Shown piece by piece: positions 25,195-34,229 of a stretch of DNA of 64,000 nt (position 1 is its first letter; every line of letters begins with the position of its first letter). The stretch covers positions 62,001-126,000 of the forward strand of contig JAJFJZ010000005.1 of assembly GCA_021773565.1 (NCBI GenBank), read 5' to 3'. A program made the translations under genes and the position numbers. Source of the DNA: Gammaproteobacteria bacterium (GTDB lineage: Bacteria; Pseudomonadota; Gammaproteobacteria; Pseudomonadales; Azotimanducaceae). The notes under the pieces were generated by a model. It did not search any database. It was not told where the DNA came from and worked only from the letters and a program-made list of their open reading frames with translations.

Positions 25195-25671
25195 CTACAG
25201 ATCGACGTAAACCTGCGATCCAACTGTCAGGGTTGCAGAAACAGCAGTAACGTCAATATAAGCCGGACGCACAATGGTAACTTCACTGCCGTCCAAGTTC
25301 GACTGTATACCTATCGCACCTGTTGAGGCATTGCCGGTTGCACTGGCTTCAAACGCCAGACCACCGCCCGGTGCTACTACGTTGCTTTGATTGAACAGGT
25401 CCAACCATCCCTGCTGGTTTTGGGGGCGGCCGGAATTGCCGCTCATGGCCTCTCTGGCCTGGTTTTTCGAGAATACAGCCTTCGTCAAACGAACGGCTTC
25501 ATTGTAATGTGAGTTAACTTTGCTGATAGAAGCAGAGTTCATATATTCGCTGTAGGCGGGTATGGCAAACACAGCGAGCAGCCCAATCACGGCAATCACG
25601 ATCATAAGTTCTATCAGCGTTAAACCGCTTTGTATTTTCTTGCCTGCGCGCATCAATTTTTTATTCTTCAT
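25195..25671 (-). CDS. Type IV pilin-like protein
   Basis: A 158-residue prepilin. The leader ends with a basic stretch and the processing site [26 protein letters not shown], with the conserved Glu at +5; Leu replaces the usual Phe/Met at +1. The hydrophobic helix anchors the unprocessed form in the inner membrane and forms the filament core afterwards. The rest is small and Gly/Ala/Ser-rich with no cysteines, so it lacks the D-loop disulfide of classical PilA. It is probably a minor pilin or pseudopilin. No pilus assembly genes are nearby. Confidence 0.88.
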   Translation of the reverse strand: MKNKKLMRAGKKIQSGLTLIELMIVIAVIGLLAVFAIPAYSEYMNSASISKVNSHYNEAVRLTKAVFSKNQAREAMSGNSGRPQNQQGWLDLFNQSNVVAPGGGLAFEASATGNASTGAIGIQSNLDGSEVTIVRPAYIDVTAVSATLTVGSQVYVDL

Positions 25672-25970
25672 CTGCTTGTACTTCTTCCGTGAAGCTCAAA
25701 AGCTTCTATGAGTAATTGTTAAGTTGCGTGTCCCGCAAATTTTCTAAGCAAGTTCAAGATTAGTACGTCCTCTGGCACTGTGTTGTGTCGTACATCAGAT
25801 TAATTGTGATGAAAGTTGTGTGTTCGCCGGAATGAGAATTGAGTCTCATAAAAATTGTTTGAGGATGCCTCGCGCGCGGGAATTGGTTGCGTACTTCGTA
25901 CTTCACAAACAACTGCACGTAGCGAGCTACGATTACTGTATGCTCAACACCTCAGCACACCCCGAGCCCC

Positions 25971-27506
25971 ATGATGATCCGAACAACATCCCTGTTACTG
26001 GCAACAATTATTCTAGCTGCCTGTGCCCAGCAAAAAACCCTGACATGCACCAACCCGGCACCCGGATTTATAATCACCAATGTGCAGGTAATCGACGGCT
26101 CTGGTTCACCTGCATTTGCTGCAAGTGTGCGTGTTCGCAACGGCCTTATTGCCCAAATCGGCGCGCTTGAGGCGTGTACAAACGAAACACTTGTCGACGG
26201 CAAGGGGCAAATGCTTGCACCTGGATTCATCGACACACACAGCCACGCAGATACCCTGATACTGGATAATACCGATGCATTGTCATCCGTAAGTCAGGGC
26301 ATTACCACGGTAACCGTTGGGCAGGATGGTGATTCAAAATATCCCCTTTCTGATTTTTATTCAAAGTTTGAAGAAACACCTGCCACTGTAAACCTTGCAT
26401 CCTACATTGGTCACAACACACTGCGCAGTGCGGTACTGGGCGAGGATTACAAACGTGTAGCAACTACTGAAGAAATCGCCAGCATGGCAGACATGTTGGC
26501 AAGCGAGCTGCGAAGTGGTGCGCTTGGTCTGGCTACCGGCCTGGAATACGATCCGGGTATCTATTCCGAAACCTCTGAGGTTATAGCGCTTGCACGTGTT
26601 GCCGCAAAACTTGGCGGTCGTTACATCAGCCATATACGCAGCGAAGATCGCTGGTTTGAAGATGCGCTTGATGAAGTCATTCTGATTGGTCGCGAAACCG
26701 GTATGCCGGTACAGATATCCCATATCAAGCTCGCGATGACCCGGCTCTGGGGCCAGGCCGATAAAATACTTGCCAAACTGGAAGCAGCGCGCGCCGATGG
26801 CGTGAATATTACTGCCGACATTTATCCCTATGAATACTGGCAATCCACCATGATGGTGTTATTGCCCGAACGCGATTTCACCGATCGGGCAGCTATCGAA
26901 GAAGTGCTGGAGCAGATTGCCCCCGCCGCAGGTATCTGGATGACCCGCTTTGAACCAAACCCCGACTATGTAGGCAAAAGCCTGGTCGAAATTGCAGCCC
27001 TTCTCGAGCTGGACGCAGCCGATGCCTTCTCTCACCTTGCCGAATCGGCAGAGCGCTGGAAACAGGAACACGGCAGCCGCGCAGAAATGATTATTGCCAC
27101 CAGCATGAAAGATGCCGACATTGACGCGCTGATGGCCTGGTCGCATACCAATATTTGCACAGACGGCGGGCTGAAGGATTTGCATCCACGAGGCGCGGGT
27201 TCATTTCCGCGGGTACTGGGTCATTTTGCAAGAGAGCGGCAATTAATGTCTGTCGAGGCCGCCGTGCATAAAATGAGCTATCTGGCAGCAAACCACATGG
27301 GGATCACAAATCGTGGTCTGATTAAAGAGGGCATGATTGCCGATCTGGTGTTATTCAACCCCGATACCGTAATTGATCGTGCCACACCCGAACATCCGGA
27401 ACTATTGTCACAAGGCATAGAATCCGTCTGGGTGAATGGTGCGCTGGTTTACCAGGACGGTGCTGCTACCCATGCGCGACCCGGGCGGATAATTCGGCGA
27501 AACTGA
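25971..27506 (+). CDS. Lipoprotein amidohydrolase, N-acyl-D-amino-acid deacylase family
   Basis: A 511-residue metal-dependent hydrolase. The signal ends LAACAQ, so it is probably a lipoprotein, although most D-aminoacylases are cytoplasmic. Metal-site residues are readable: HSHAD after APGFIDT, His in RYISHIRSED, His in MPVQISHIKL and Asp in NICTDGG. The opening FIITNVQVIDGSGSPAF and the ending KEGMIADLVLFNPDTV form the beta sandwich. The family removes acyl groups from N-acyl-D-amino acids or related amides, which would suit recycling of cell-wall or environmental D-amino acids. The substrate is not determinable. It is a second exported amidohydrolase in the window besides the one at 8003. 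Confidence 0.87.
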   Translation: MMIRTTSLLLATIILAACAQQKTLTCTNPAPGFIITNVQVIDGSGSPAFAASVRVRNGLIAQIGALEACTNETLVDGKGQMLAPGFIDTHSHADTLILDNTDALSSVSQGITTVTVGQDGDSKYPLSDFYSKFEETPATVNLASYIGHNTLRSAVLGEDYKRVATTEEIASMADMLASELRSGALGLATGLEYDPGIYSETSEVIALARVAAKLGGRYISHIRSEDRWFEDALDEVILIGRETGMPVQISHIKLAMTRLWGQADKILAKLEAARADGVNITADIYPYEYWQSTMMVLLPERDFTDRAAIEEVLEQIAPAAGIWMTRFEPNPDYVGKSLVEIAALLELDAADAFSHLAESAERWKQEHGSRAEMIIATSMKDADIDALMAWSHTNICTDGGLKDLHPRGAGSFPRVLGHFARERQLMSVEAAVHKMSYLAANHMGITNRGLIKEGMIADLVLFNPDTVIDRATPEHPELLSQGIESVWVNGALVYQDGAATHARPGRIIRRN

Positions 27507-27593
27507 ACCCTTCCCCCATACGCACACCTGTGAACTGAAGCGTACCACCGCAAACAACCGGCCTTTTTGTGCTGCAATTTGTACTGGCAGACA

Positions 27594-29201
27594 CTACTTA
27601 AGCGTGTAAGCCGCCCCTTCACTTTCTGCGCGGCGTATCAGTTCACGATAAACATCTTCCTCCTCCGGATTCATGTTGCCGAGACGCTCCATGTGATACA
27701 TAGACGCAAAATAGAAAGTAGCGAGGCCCAGTTTTGTGTCAGAAGCCGCCTTAATCGCAGCCTGGGCCTGAACGTTCTCTATGTCAATTAGCTTACCGAT
27801 GGATGCAAGAAACAGCATGAGCTCACCGGATGTGTCGCCAAGCTCAGCGAGCGTTAACACCTGGTCGCGCCAGTGTTGCGTGTCAGCACCCGCGCTCGCA
27901 GCCATTTTCCATGCCAGCAGCGATTTGAAAAGCGGATAAGTAATGTCATCGTGCCTGGGCTGAATGGTGAGATCGGTTGGGAAAAACCGATCATCGAATC
28001 TGTCAAAATCTTCCTGGCTGGGATTGGTAAGGGGTGACAGTACAATTTCAATTAAGGGTGCATCCCCGGAACTCACCGATACAAGCGTGCCAACGTAGCC
28101 ATCGGCCACAGCAGCCACCTGGCTTGTACCGCGTCCCACTTCCAGAATATTGGAGGTGAGTTTGTTGCCCTCCAGATAAAGTTCAGTGCTGGCCGGGCTG
28201 AGCTTGAAAGTAACCGGAGTGGTGTTTAGCAGTACATAGCTTGTTACCCCAAGCGCAAGCACAATGCCGGCAAATATCGGCAGTTGAAACTTCGACTGGC
28301 GCCTGTGGCTTTTTCTTTCTTCGCGCTGGCCCAGCACTTTTAATTGGAGTGCAAGCGCTGCTGCATCCGGGCGCGCTTTTGGGTCCTGCCTCAGGCATTC
28401 CGCTACTATATTTACGTATCGCCTGTAGGCTTTGGGTAATTGGTCTTGCAAAAGCCTTATATCTGCTTTAGAGCGCACTACCCTGGGTGCATCATGGGGT
28501 ATGTCACCGGCGAGCATTTCATAAAAAACCAGTCCCAGGCTGTACACGTCTGTCTTGCCGTCTACGGGATCGGCCTTGAGCTGTTCAGGGGATGCATATC
28601 GCACGGTGAGAAGTGACATGCCCGTTTGCGTATGAGTGGTCTGAAATTCACTGGACTTCGCTATCCCAAAATCGGCAAGCATCGGCGTGCCGTCAGGCTC
28701 AAATAATATGTTAGCGGGCTTGATATCCCGATGTACGGCGCCGCGCTCGTGCGTGTATCTCAATGCATCAGCCAGACCGGCGGCAATACGTACGGCTTCG
28801 GTGGCTTCAAGTACGCGCTCTTCACCCAGGCGCTTTTTGAGCGACGCTCCGGGTACATATTCCATCACCAGATATTGCCGGTTTTCGTGATCTCCTGCCT
28901 GGTACACTCCAACAATATTAGGATGTTTGAGGTTTGCAAGTATCGCCCCTTCATCCTCAAAACGCGTACGAAACTCATCGCGCTCGCCCAATTCCGCGCT
29001 CATCAGCTTAATGGCGACACGCTTTTTCAGCTTCAAGTCTTCCGCCAGAAATACTGTAGCCATACCCCCTTCGCCTAATGGAGAAATTAGTCGAAACCCG
29101 GGAATATCTGGCAAGGCTGCACCCGCAGTGACAATTGTTGCATCTTCATCAACTTTGCTGATGTCAGAGTGTTCGTTTCCTGCGTCGTGGGTGTCTGTCA
29201 T
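27594..29201 (-). CDS. Membrane-bound Ser/Thr protein kinase
   Basis: A 535-residue Hanks-type kinase. The glycine loop LGEGGMATV (42-50), Lys65 in VAIKL, HRDIKPAN (157-164) and DFG (177-179) are intact, so it should be active. A single transmembrane helix follows (about 303-322). Next comes an extracytoplasmic part that looks like one PEGA-type beta unit (about 324-372) and a helical C-terminal region. It is divergent from the two-partner-secretion operon, with only 96 bp between the starts. A role in controlling that operon or sensing its products is inference. Its substrate is unknown. Confidence 0.9.
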   Translation of the reverse strand: MTDTHDAGNEHSDISKVDEDATIVTAGAALPDIPGFRLISPLGEGGMATVFLAEDLKLKKRVAIKLMSAELGERDEFRTRFEDEGAILANLKHPNIVGVYQAGDHENRQYLVMEYVPGASLKKRLGEERVLEATEAVRIAAGLADALRYTHERGAVHRDIKPANILFEPDGTPMLADFGIAKSSEFQTTHTQTGMSLLTVRYASPEQLKADPVDGKTDVYSLGLVFYEMLAGDIPHDAPRVVRSKADIRLLQDQLPKAYRRYVNIVAECLRQDPKARPDAAALALQLKVLGQREERKSHRRQSKFQLPIFAGIVLALGVTSYVLLNTTPVTFKLSPASTELYLEGNKLTSNILEVGRGTSQVAAVADGYVGTLVSVSSGDAPLIEIVLSPLTNPSQEDFDRFDDRFFPTDLTIQPRHDDITYPLFKSLLAWKMAASAGADTQHWRDQVLTLAELGDTSGELMLFLASIGKLIDIENVQAQAAIKAASDTKLGLATFYFASMYHMERLGNMNPEEEDVYRELIRRAESEGAAYTLK

Positions 29202-29297
29202 GCGCTGACTCTATTCGTCCAATCTGGCCCTTGCAAGCGCCAGCGGTTAAGTGAATACTCTTTTGAGCTGCGTTTCTGGGAGGAGAGGGAGCCAGGG

Positions 29298-31109
29298 ATG
29301 AGACGATTTGGCGTGCTCTGTTCGCCAGCACTTTTTTGTTTGCTTCTGTGTGGACGACTCGCGGCTGCAGATGAGCTGGGTCGTGAACTCAACTGGTCAT
29401 CGCCCGGAGCTGCAAACTATGTACGGGGTCAACTTCCTGAAACCGTAGAACCGTTTAAACTGCCACCTGTTCAGGCACTCAATCCTGCTTCAGGGAGCTT
29501 GCCTTTATCCGGCAACCCTTCCATTGAGGTGCTTGCTATTCACATTGACGGAGTTACGGCACTCGACTCAAAAGAGCTTGCAGAACTCACTGAACCATAC
29601 CTGAATCGCAATGTATCTATCGAAGAGCTTCAAGCGCTCAGATTAGCGCTGTCAAACCTGTATCTTGAGCGTGGTTACATTAATTCAGGTGTGGTGATTC
29701 CGGACCAACGAGTACACAATGGTGTGGTGCGCATGCAGGCCATTGAAGGTGTGCTGTCAGGTATCGAAATTCAGGGTGAAGCCAGGCTCAGGGATGCATA
29801 CATAGAGCCTCGAATACTGCGGTATATAGAAGGCCCACTCAATCTTCTTGATATTCAGAAAGCACTGCAACATTTACAGCGCGACGATAATGTTGCGCGA
29901 CTGGACGCCAGGCTGATGCCGGGCACGGCTCTGGGACAAAGCATGCTGCAGATTTCAGTTGAGGAAGATAAGCGAATATCAGCGGGTTTGTCTGCTGATA
30001 ATCACAATTCCACCAGTATCGGTGAAATCCGCGCCAGGGTATTTGTATCCAGCCGAAACCTGAGTGGTCTGGGTGAAGTTCTGCACTTGAGTGGCAGCCT
30101 TTCTGATGGCGCGGATGATTTCAGCGTAAACTTTGAAGTACCACTCAGCCGATACAATACGCGCTTTCAGGCATATTATGCGCGCTCGGATGCAAAGATA
30201 GTGGAGCAGGCATTTAGTGCCCTGGATATCCAAAGCCTCACCGACACCTGGGGGGTGTCACTCACCCAACCACTAATCGATGGCCCAACGCACAGTGTCT
30301 CTGCAACACTTGGCCTTGAAGTAAAACACAGCGAAACGAAACTTCTTGGAATACCGTTCTCATTCTCACCTGGTGCGCTGGATGGAGAGTCAGACACCAG
30401 CGCGCTTCAACTTGGTCTTGACTGGACACGGCGTGGAACAAATCACGTGCTTGGTCTGCGCGGTACCTATCGGGTGGGTCTGGATATGCTGGGTGCCACT
30501 ATATTTGAGCCATCATCTGACCTGGACCGGCTGGGTAATCCCACAGGAGTGGACGGAAGGTTTGATCTGTTTCTGGGCCAGGGCCTGTTTATCTACCGCT
30601 TGAATACGCTGCCGCTATTTGCAGACCTCAACGAGCGGGCTCAACTGGTCACAAGAACCACGCTACAACTGGCTTTTGATCCGTTGATGAGCATCGAAAA
30701 GATCGCCATTGGCGGGGTTAATACCTTACGCGGTGTGCCGGAAAATTTACTGGTGCGGGATAACGGATTTGCAGCCACGGTAGAGTTGCAGCTGCCAATT
30801 CCTGGTTATCAGGCTGATGCCCATCCACTGAATCTGGTAATTGCGCCATTTATTGATTACGGCCGCTCATGGGATGAAAAAGACATAAGCCCACTGTCAG
30901 ATGTGCGAGACACAAATCACACAAGGCATATTTTAAGTGCTGGCCTGGGGCTAATCTGGCAACCCGTGAACGGGCTGCGAGCATCGCTTTACTGGGGCGA
31001 AGATCTTGATAACAACTTTAACGGCGATGATCCACGTGCAACGGACCCTGGTGACGATCTGCAGAATGACGGTTTGCATATCTCGATATCTTACATACGG
31101 AGTTTTTAA
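29298..31109 (+). CDS. TpsB outer-membrane transporter (ShlB/FhaC/HecB family)
   Basis: The pore of a two-partner secretion system, which moves a TpsA protein across the outer membrane. The ATG at 29298 is preferred over the longer frame because it follows GGAGAGGGAGCC and begins a good signal peptide (MRRFGVLCSPALFCLLLCG, cut after LAAA). Two POTRA domains follow (about residues 70-230; EVLAIHIDGVTALDSKEL, then NLYLERGYINSGVVIPDQ). The C-terminal 16-strand barrel region contains GGVNTLRGVPENLL, which holds the conserved loop 6 (V/I)RG-like motif, and the ending LHISISYIRSF. It is the first gene of a four-gene operon. Confidence 0.93.
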   Translation: MRRFGVLCSPALFCLLLCGRLAAADELGRELNWSSPGAANYVRGQLPETVEPFKLPPVQALNPASGSLPLSGNPSIEVLAIHIDGVTALDSKELAELTEPYLNRNVSIEELQALRLALSNLYLERGYINSGVVIPDQRVHNGVVRMQAIEGVLSGIEIQGEARLRDAYIEPRILRYIEGPLNLLDIQKALQHLQRDDNVARLDARLMPGTALGQSMLQISVEEDKRISAGLSADNHNSTSIGEIRARVFVSSRNLSGLGEVLHLSGSLSDGADDFSVNFEVPLSRYNTRFQAYYARSDAKIVEQAFSALDIQSLTDTWGVSLTQPLIDGPTHSVSATLGLEVKHSETKLLGIPFSFSPGALDGESDTSALQLGLDWTRRGTNHVLGLRGTYRVGLDMLGATIFEPSSDLDRLGNPTGVDGRFDLFLGQGLFIYRLNTLPLFADLNERAQLVTRTTLQLAFDPLMSIEKIAIGGVNTLRGVPENLLVRDNGFAATVELQLPIPGYQADAHPLNLVIAPFIDYGRSWDEKDISPLSDVRDTNHTRHILSAGLGLIWQPVNGLRASLYWGEDLDNNFNGDDPRATDPGDDLQNDGLHISISYIRSF

Positions 31110-31113
31110 GCGC

Positions 31114-32046
31114 ATGAAATACATGATGTGGCTGGCGACAAGTGCACTGATCTGGACCCTCAACGCGCGTGCGGCTGATTGTACATTGGGGGAACGCTAC
31201 TACGCACTTGCCAACACCGCAAAAGCCGAATATCGAGACCGGGATGCCCTTCAGTTTCTGGAGCAGGCCGTTAATGTCTGTCCCAACTACACACATTGGC
31301 AGGAACTCGGCGAGCTTGCGAAAACGTTCGGCGAAACTGAACTGAATGAGCGCGCTGCAAGCGCGTTTAAATCCGCATACGAAACCTATGCAAAGACTCC
31401 GGCCCAACAAGCTCGTTCCGCCGCGCATTTCGCAGAACTCTTGCTGTACAGCGATAATAACCCGAAGCGAGCCGAAACCTGGATTTTTCAGGCCAAACAG
31501 CTGGATCCCGATAGTGAATGGATCGCAAATCTGGCTGTCCAGATTGTTGCGGCGGGCGAAAGTCTGACAAGCGATATGATCACGCGAGGCTTTTTCAGCG
31601 ACCTGGCCGATAAAGGCCCCGTGATGCGCGTAAAGCTAACACCGGACCTTGAGGCAGCGGGCTCGGATGCAAGCCAAAGCGGTGGTGCGGGTACGGTAAA
31701 CCTGTTTCAGGACTACCCACTGCTATTTTCCGTTGGTAGCGCTGAACCCTATCCGGAATCTCGCAGAATGATAGAACAGCTTGCCAAAGTGATTGGCAGC
31801 GATGAACGCTTTGCTGGTCGCAAGTTTGTATTTATTGGGCATGCAGATGTGCGGGGCGACTCTGATGCCAACATGCTGCTCTCACTGAGACGGGCAATGG
31901 CAGTACGCGACATTGCCATTGAAATATCAGCTTCCCTGAAAGGGCGCATTCGCGCTGAGGGTAAAGGTGAATCACAACCACGAGATTCTGCAATGACCGA
32001 TGAAGCGCACCGCCTCAATCGTCGTGTACAGGTTGTATTGGAGTAA
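31114..32046 (+). CDS. Exported helical-repeat protein with C-terminal OmpA domain
   Basis: A 310-residue protein starting four bases after the TpsB stop. The signal peptide (MKYMMWLATSALIWTLNARAA) is followed by helical repeats of TPR type (YYALANTAKAEYRDRDALQFLEQAV and onward, to about residue 160). A C-terminal OmpA-like domain, probably peptidoglycan-binding, contains FVFIGHADVRGDSDANMLLS, LRRAMAVRDI and HRLNRRVQVVLE. It is likely to sit in the periplasm and link the secretion apparatus to the cell wall. This combination is unusual in textbook two-partner systems. Its stop overlaps the CHAT gene start (TAATG), which implies coupled translation. Confidence 0.87.
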   Translation: MKYMMWLATSALIWTLNARAADCTLGERYYALANTAKAEYRDRDALQFLEQAVNVCPNYTHWQELGELAKTFGETELNERAASAFKSAYETYAKTPAQQARSAAHFAELLLYSDNNPKRAETWIFQAKQLDPDSEWIANLAVQIVAAGESLTSDMITRGFFSDLADKGPVMRVKLTPDLEAAGSDASQSGGAGTVNLFQDYPLLFSVGSAEPYPESRRMIEQLAKVIGSDERFAGRKFVFIGHADVRGDSDANMLLSLRRAMAVRDIAIEISASLKGRIRAEGKGESQPRDSAMTDEAHRLNRRVQVVLE

Positions 32047-34220
32047 TGCGCATGCGCACATCAACCCGCCTGTTACTGCCACTCCTCCTCTGGTTCACCG
32101 TGGCTGGTTGGGACGGATTGTATGCAGAATCTTACCAACCAGATACAGATACCGCGGCGCGCATTCGAGCCGGTTGGACGCTGGTAGATGAATTGCGCAG
32201 CCAAGGCAGAAATCGGGCAGCCCTTGCAGAACTGAACGCGCTGCAGACAAATTTTGAGTCCACAACATCTGTACAAACGGGTATCCGGCTCGGGGGGGTG
32301 TTATGTGGCCTTGGACGGTACGAGGAAGCACAATCAACGCTCGACCAGGTTGCTGCAGCGGCAGGCAGGCTTGAACCTGCAGAGCGTGCTGCCTATCTTC
32401 TGGAGCTTGGCAATGTAACCGTCGAAACAGGTGCATTGAGTGATGCCGCAGCACTTTTTCGGGAGAGCGCAACTTTTGCAGACCAGGCAAATATGCCGGT
32501 GCTTGCAGCGCGTGCTTCACTTAATGCCTTGCGCGCAAAACTTGATCAAAAAGACATCGCTAATCTTGAACGCGAGCTTAATGCACTCTCGGCAAGGCTC
32601 AAAACCATGGGCAGCGGCAGGTCAATTGCACAACTCTGGATTTCACTGGGTGATGTTGGCCGGCGAGCAGTTACCGATTTTGCGTTTCCACCTGAGTGGC
32701 GTGGTCACGCACTTGCTGCGTATAGACAAGCACAAAACCTGACCACAGACCCTGTGATACTTGGCTGGGCGGCCGGGTTTACGGGTGCGCTATATGAAGA
32801 TGAAGGGCGTATCAGCGAGTCACTCACATTAACGCGCACAGCCCTTTTTTACGCTCAGCAGGTGGGTGCTGACGATCAACTGTATCGTTGGGAGTGGCAG
32901 CTTGGACGAATTTTTAAAGCCGCAAACCAGTTGCAGTCTTCCCAGCAAGCCTATGCCAGAGCGACAGCTATTTTGGGCGGCCTAAAAAGCAATTTCACGC
33001 TTGGATCACGCAACACATTCAATCGGCTGGTGGCGCCGGTTTATAGTCAGTACGCCGATGTATTGCTTACGCGTTCTGCCACGATGGCTGCTGGTGATTC
33101 CAAACAAACGCTATTGCGCAGTGTACGCAACCAGCTTGAGACGCTAAAACAGGCAGAAGTAGAAGACTACTTCGCAAGTGCGTGTGTGGTGCAAAACCCG
33201 CAACAAACAAATACACAGGGGGTGGCTCAGAAAGAAATGTCCAGCACTGCCATTCTCTATCCGGTTTTTCTGGATAACCGTATCGAGCTTTTAGTTGAAG
33301 CGGGTGACGAACTGGCACAGTTTACGACCAGTATCGGGCGGAACCAGGCGACGCAGTTAATTCGTCGCTTTCGCTTGAACCTGGAACGGCCTTTAAGCGC
33401 AGACGCATACCTTGCACAAGCGCAAGAGTTGTACAACTGGCTGATGCGCCCGGCGGAAGGTTTTCTAAATTCCCGGGGCATCAAGACGCTGGTGATAGTG
33501 CCAGAAGGCGCACTCAGAACTATTCCATTATCAGCACTGCATGATGGCAAACAGTTTTTGCTAGAACGCTATGTCATCGCCACAACACCCGCAATCAAGC
33601 TAACCCAGCCGATTGGTGAGCGCAATACGGACAATCTGTTGATCGCAGGCCTGACAGAAGCTGTGCAGGGTTTTTCGAGTTTACCTGCTGTGGCGCAGGA
33701 GATAAGCAATGTTGCGGCTATGTATCCATCCATGACCATGCAGGATGGCGATTTCCAACTGGAATCGACGGCCACAAACTTAAGCCTGGGTAAATACTCG
33801 GTCGCGCATTTTGCAACACACGGAGAGTTTAATCGCGATTACCGAAAGTCCTTCATCCTCACTTACGACAGCAAACTATCACTTTCGCGTCTGCAAAACG
33901 CATTGAAGCAACGCGGCGATGTACCCCTGGATCTGCTGGTTCTAAGTGCGTGCCAGACAGCAGCTGGCGACGATCGTGCAGCACTGGGCCTGGCAGGTGT
34001 TGCCGTGCAAAGCGGTGCCAGAAGTGCACTGGCATCACTCTGGTCCATCAGCGATACCGCAACATCGCAACTCATTGAGCGCTTTTATGGCCATTTGCAA
34101 TCTTCTGGAAACACCAAGGCAGATAGCCTGCGCCAGGCACAACTCGCGTTATTGGGGAGCGAGCGTTTTCAACACCCCAGTTTCTGGGCGCCGTACCTGC
34201 TTATTGGCAGTTGGCTGTAA
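32046..34220 (+). CDS. Exported CHAT-domain protease with TPR-like repeats
   Basis: A 724-residue protein with an N-terminal signal sequence (LLLPLLLWFTVAGWDGLYA). Helical TPR-like repeats span about residues 40-330. A caspase-like CHAT domain follows, with catalytic His592 in HFATHGEF and Cys636 in LVLSACQTAAGD. Other CHAT landmarks are LVIVPEGALRTIPLSAL, GVAVQSGARSALASLW and FWAPYLLIGSWL. CHAT proteins are Cys proteases related to caspases and separases. Genes of this family occur with filamentous haemagglutinin-like genes, notably in cyanobacteria. In this operon it most probably cuts the TpsA or TpsB partner in the periplasm or at the surface; that is inference. Confidence 0.9.
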   Translation: MRMRTSTRLLLPLLLWFTVAGWDGLYAESYQPDTDTAARIRAGWTLVDELRSQGRNRAALAELNALQTNFESTTSVQTGIRLGGVLCGLGRYEEAQSTLDQVAAAAGRLEPAERAAYLLELGNVTVETGALSDAAALFRESATFADQANMPVLAARASLNALRAKLDQKDIANLERELNALSARLKTMGSGRSIAQLWISLGDVGRRAVTDFAFPPEWRGHALAAYRQAQNLTTDPVILGWAAGFTGALYEDEGRISESLTLTRTALFYAQQVGADDQLYRWEWQLGRIFKAANQLQSSQQAYARATAILGGLKSNFTLGSRNTFNRLVAPVYSQYADVLLTRSATMAAGDSKQTLLRSVRNQLETLKQAEVEDYFASACVVQNPQQTNTQGVAQKEMSSTAILYPVFLDNRIELLVEAGDELAQFTTSIGRNQATQLIRRFRLNLERPLSADAYLAQAQELYNWLMRPAEGFLNSRGIKTLVIVPEGALRTIPLSALHDGKQFLLERYVIATTPAIKLTQPIGERNTDNLLIAGLTEAVQGFSSLPAVAQEISNVAAMYPSMTMQDGDFQLESTATNLSLGKYSVAHFATHGEFNRDYRKSFILTYDSKLSLSRLQNALKQRGDVPLDLLVLSACQTAAGDDRAALGLAGVAVQSGARSALASLWSISDTATSQLIERFYGHLQSSGNTKADSLRQAQLALLGSERFQHPSFWAPYLLIGSWL

Positions 34221-34229
34221 TTCAGGAGG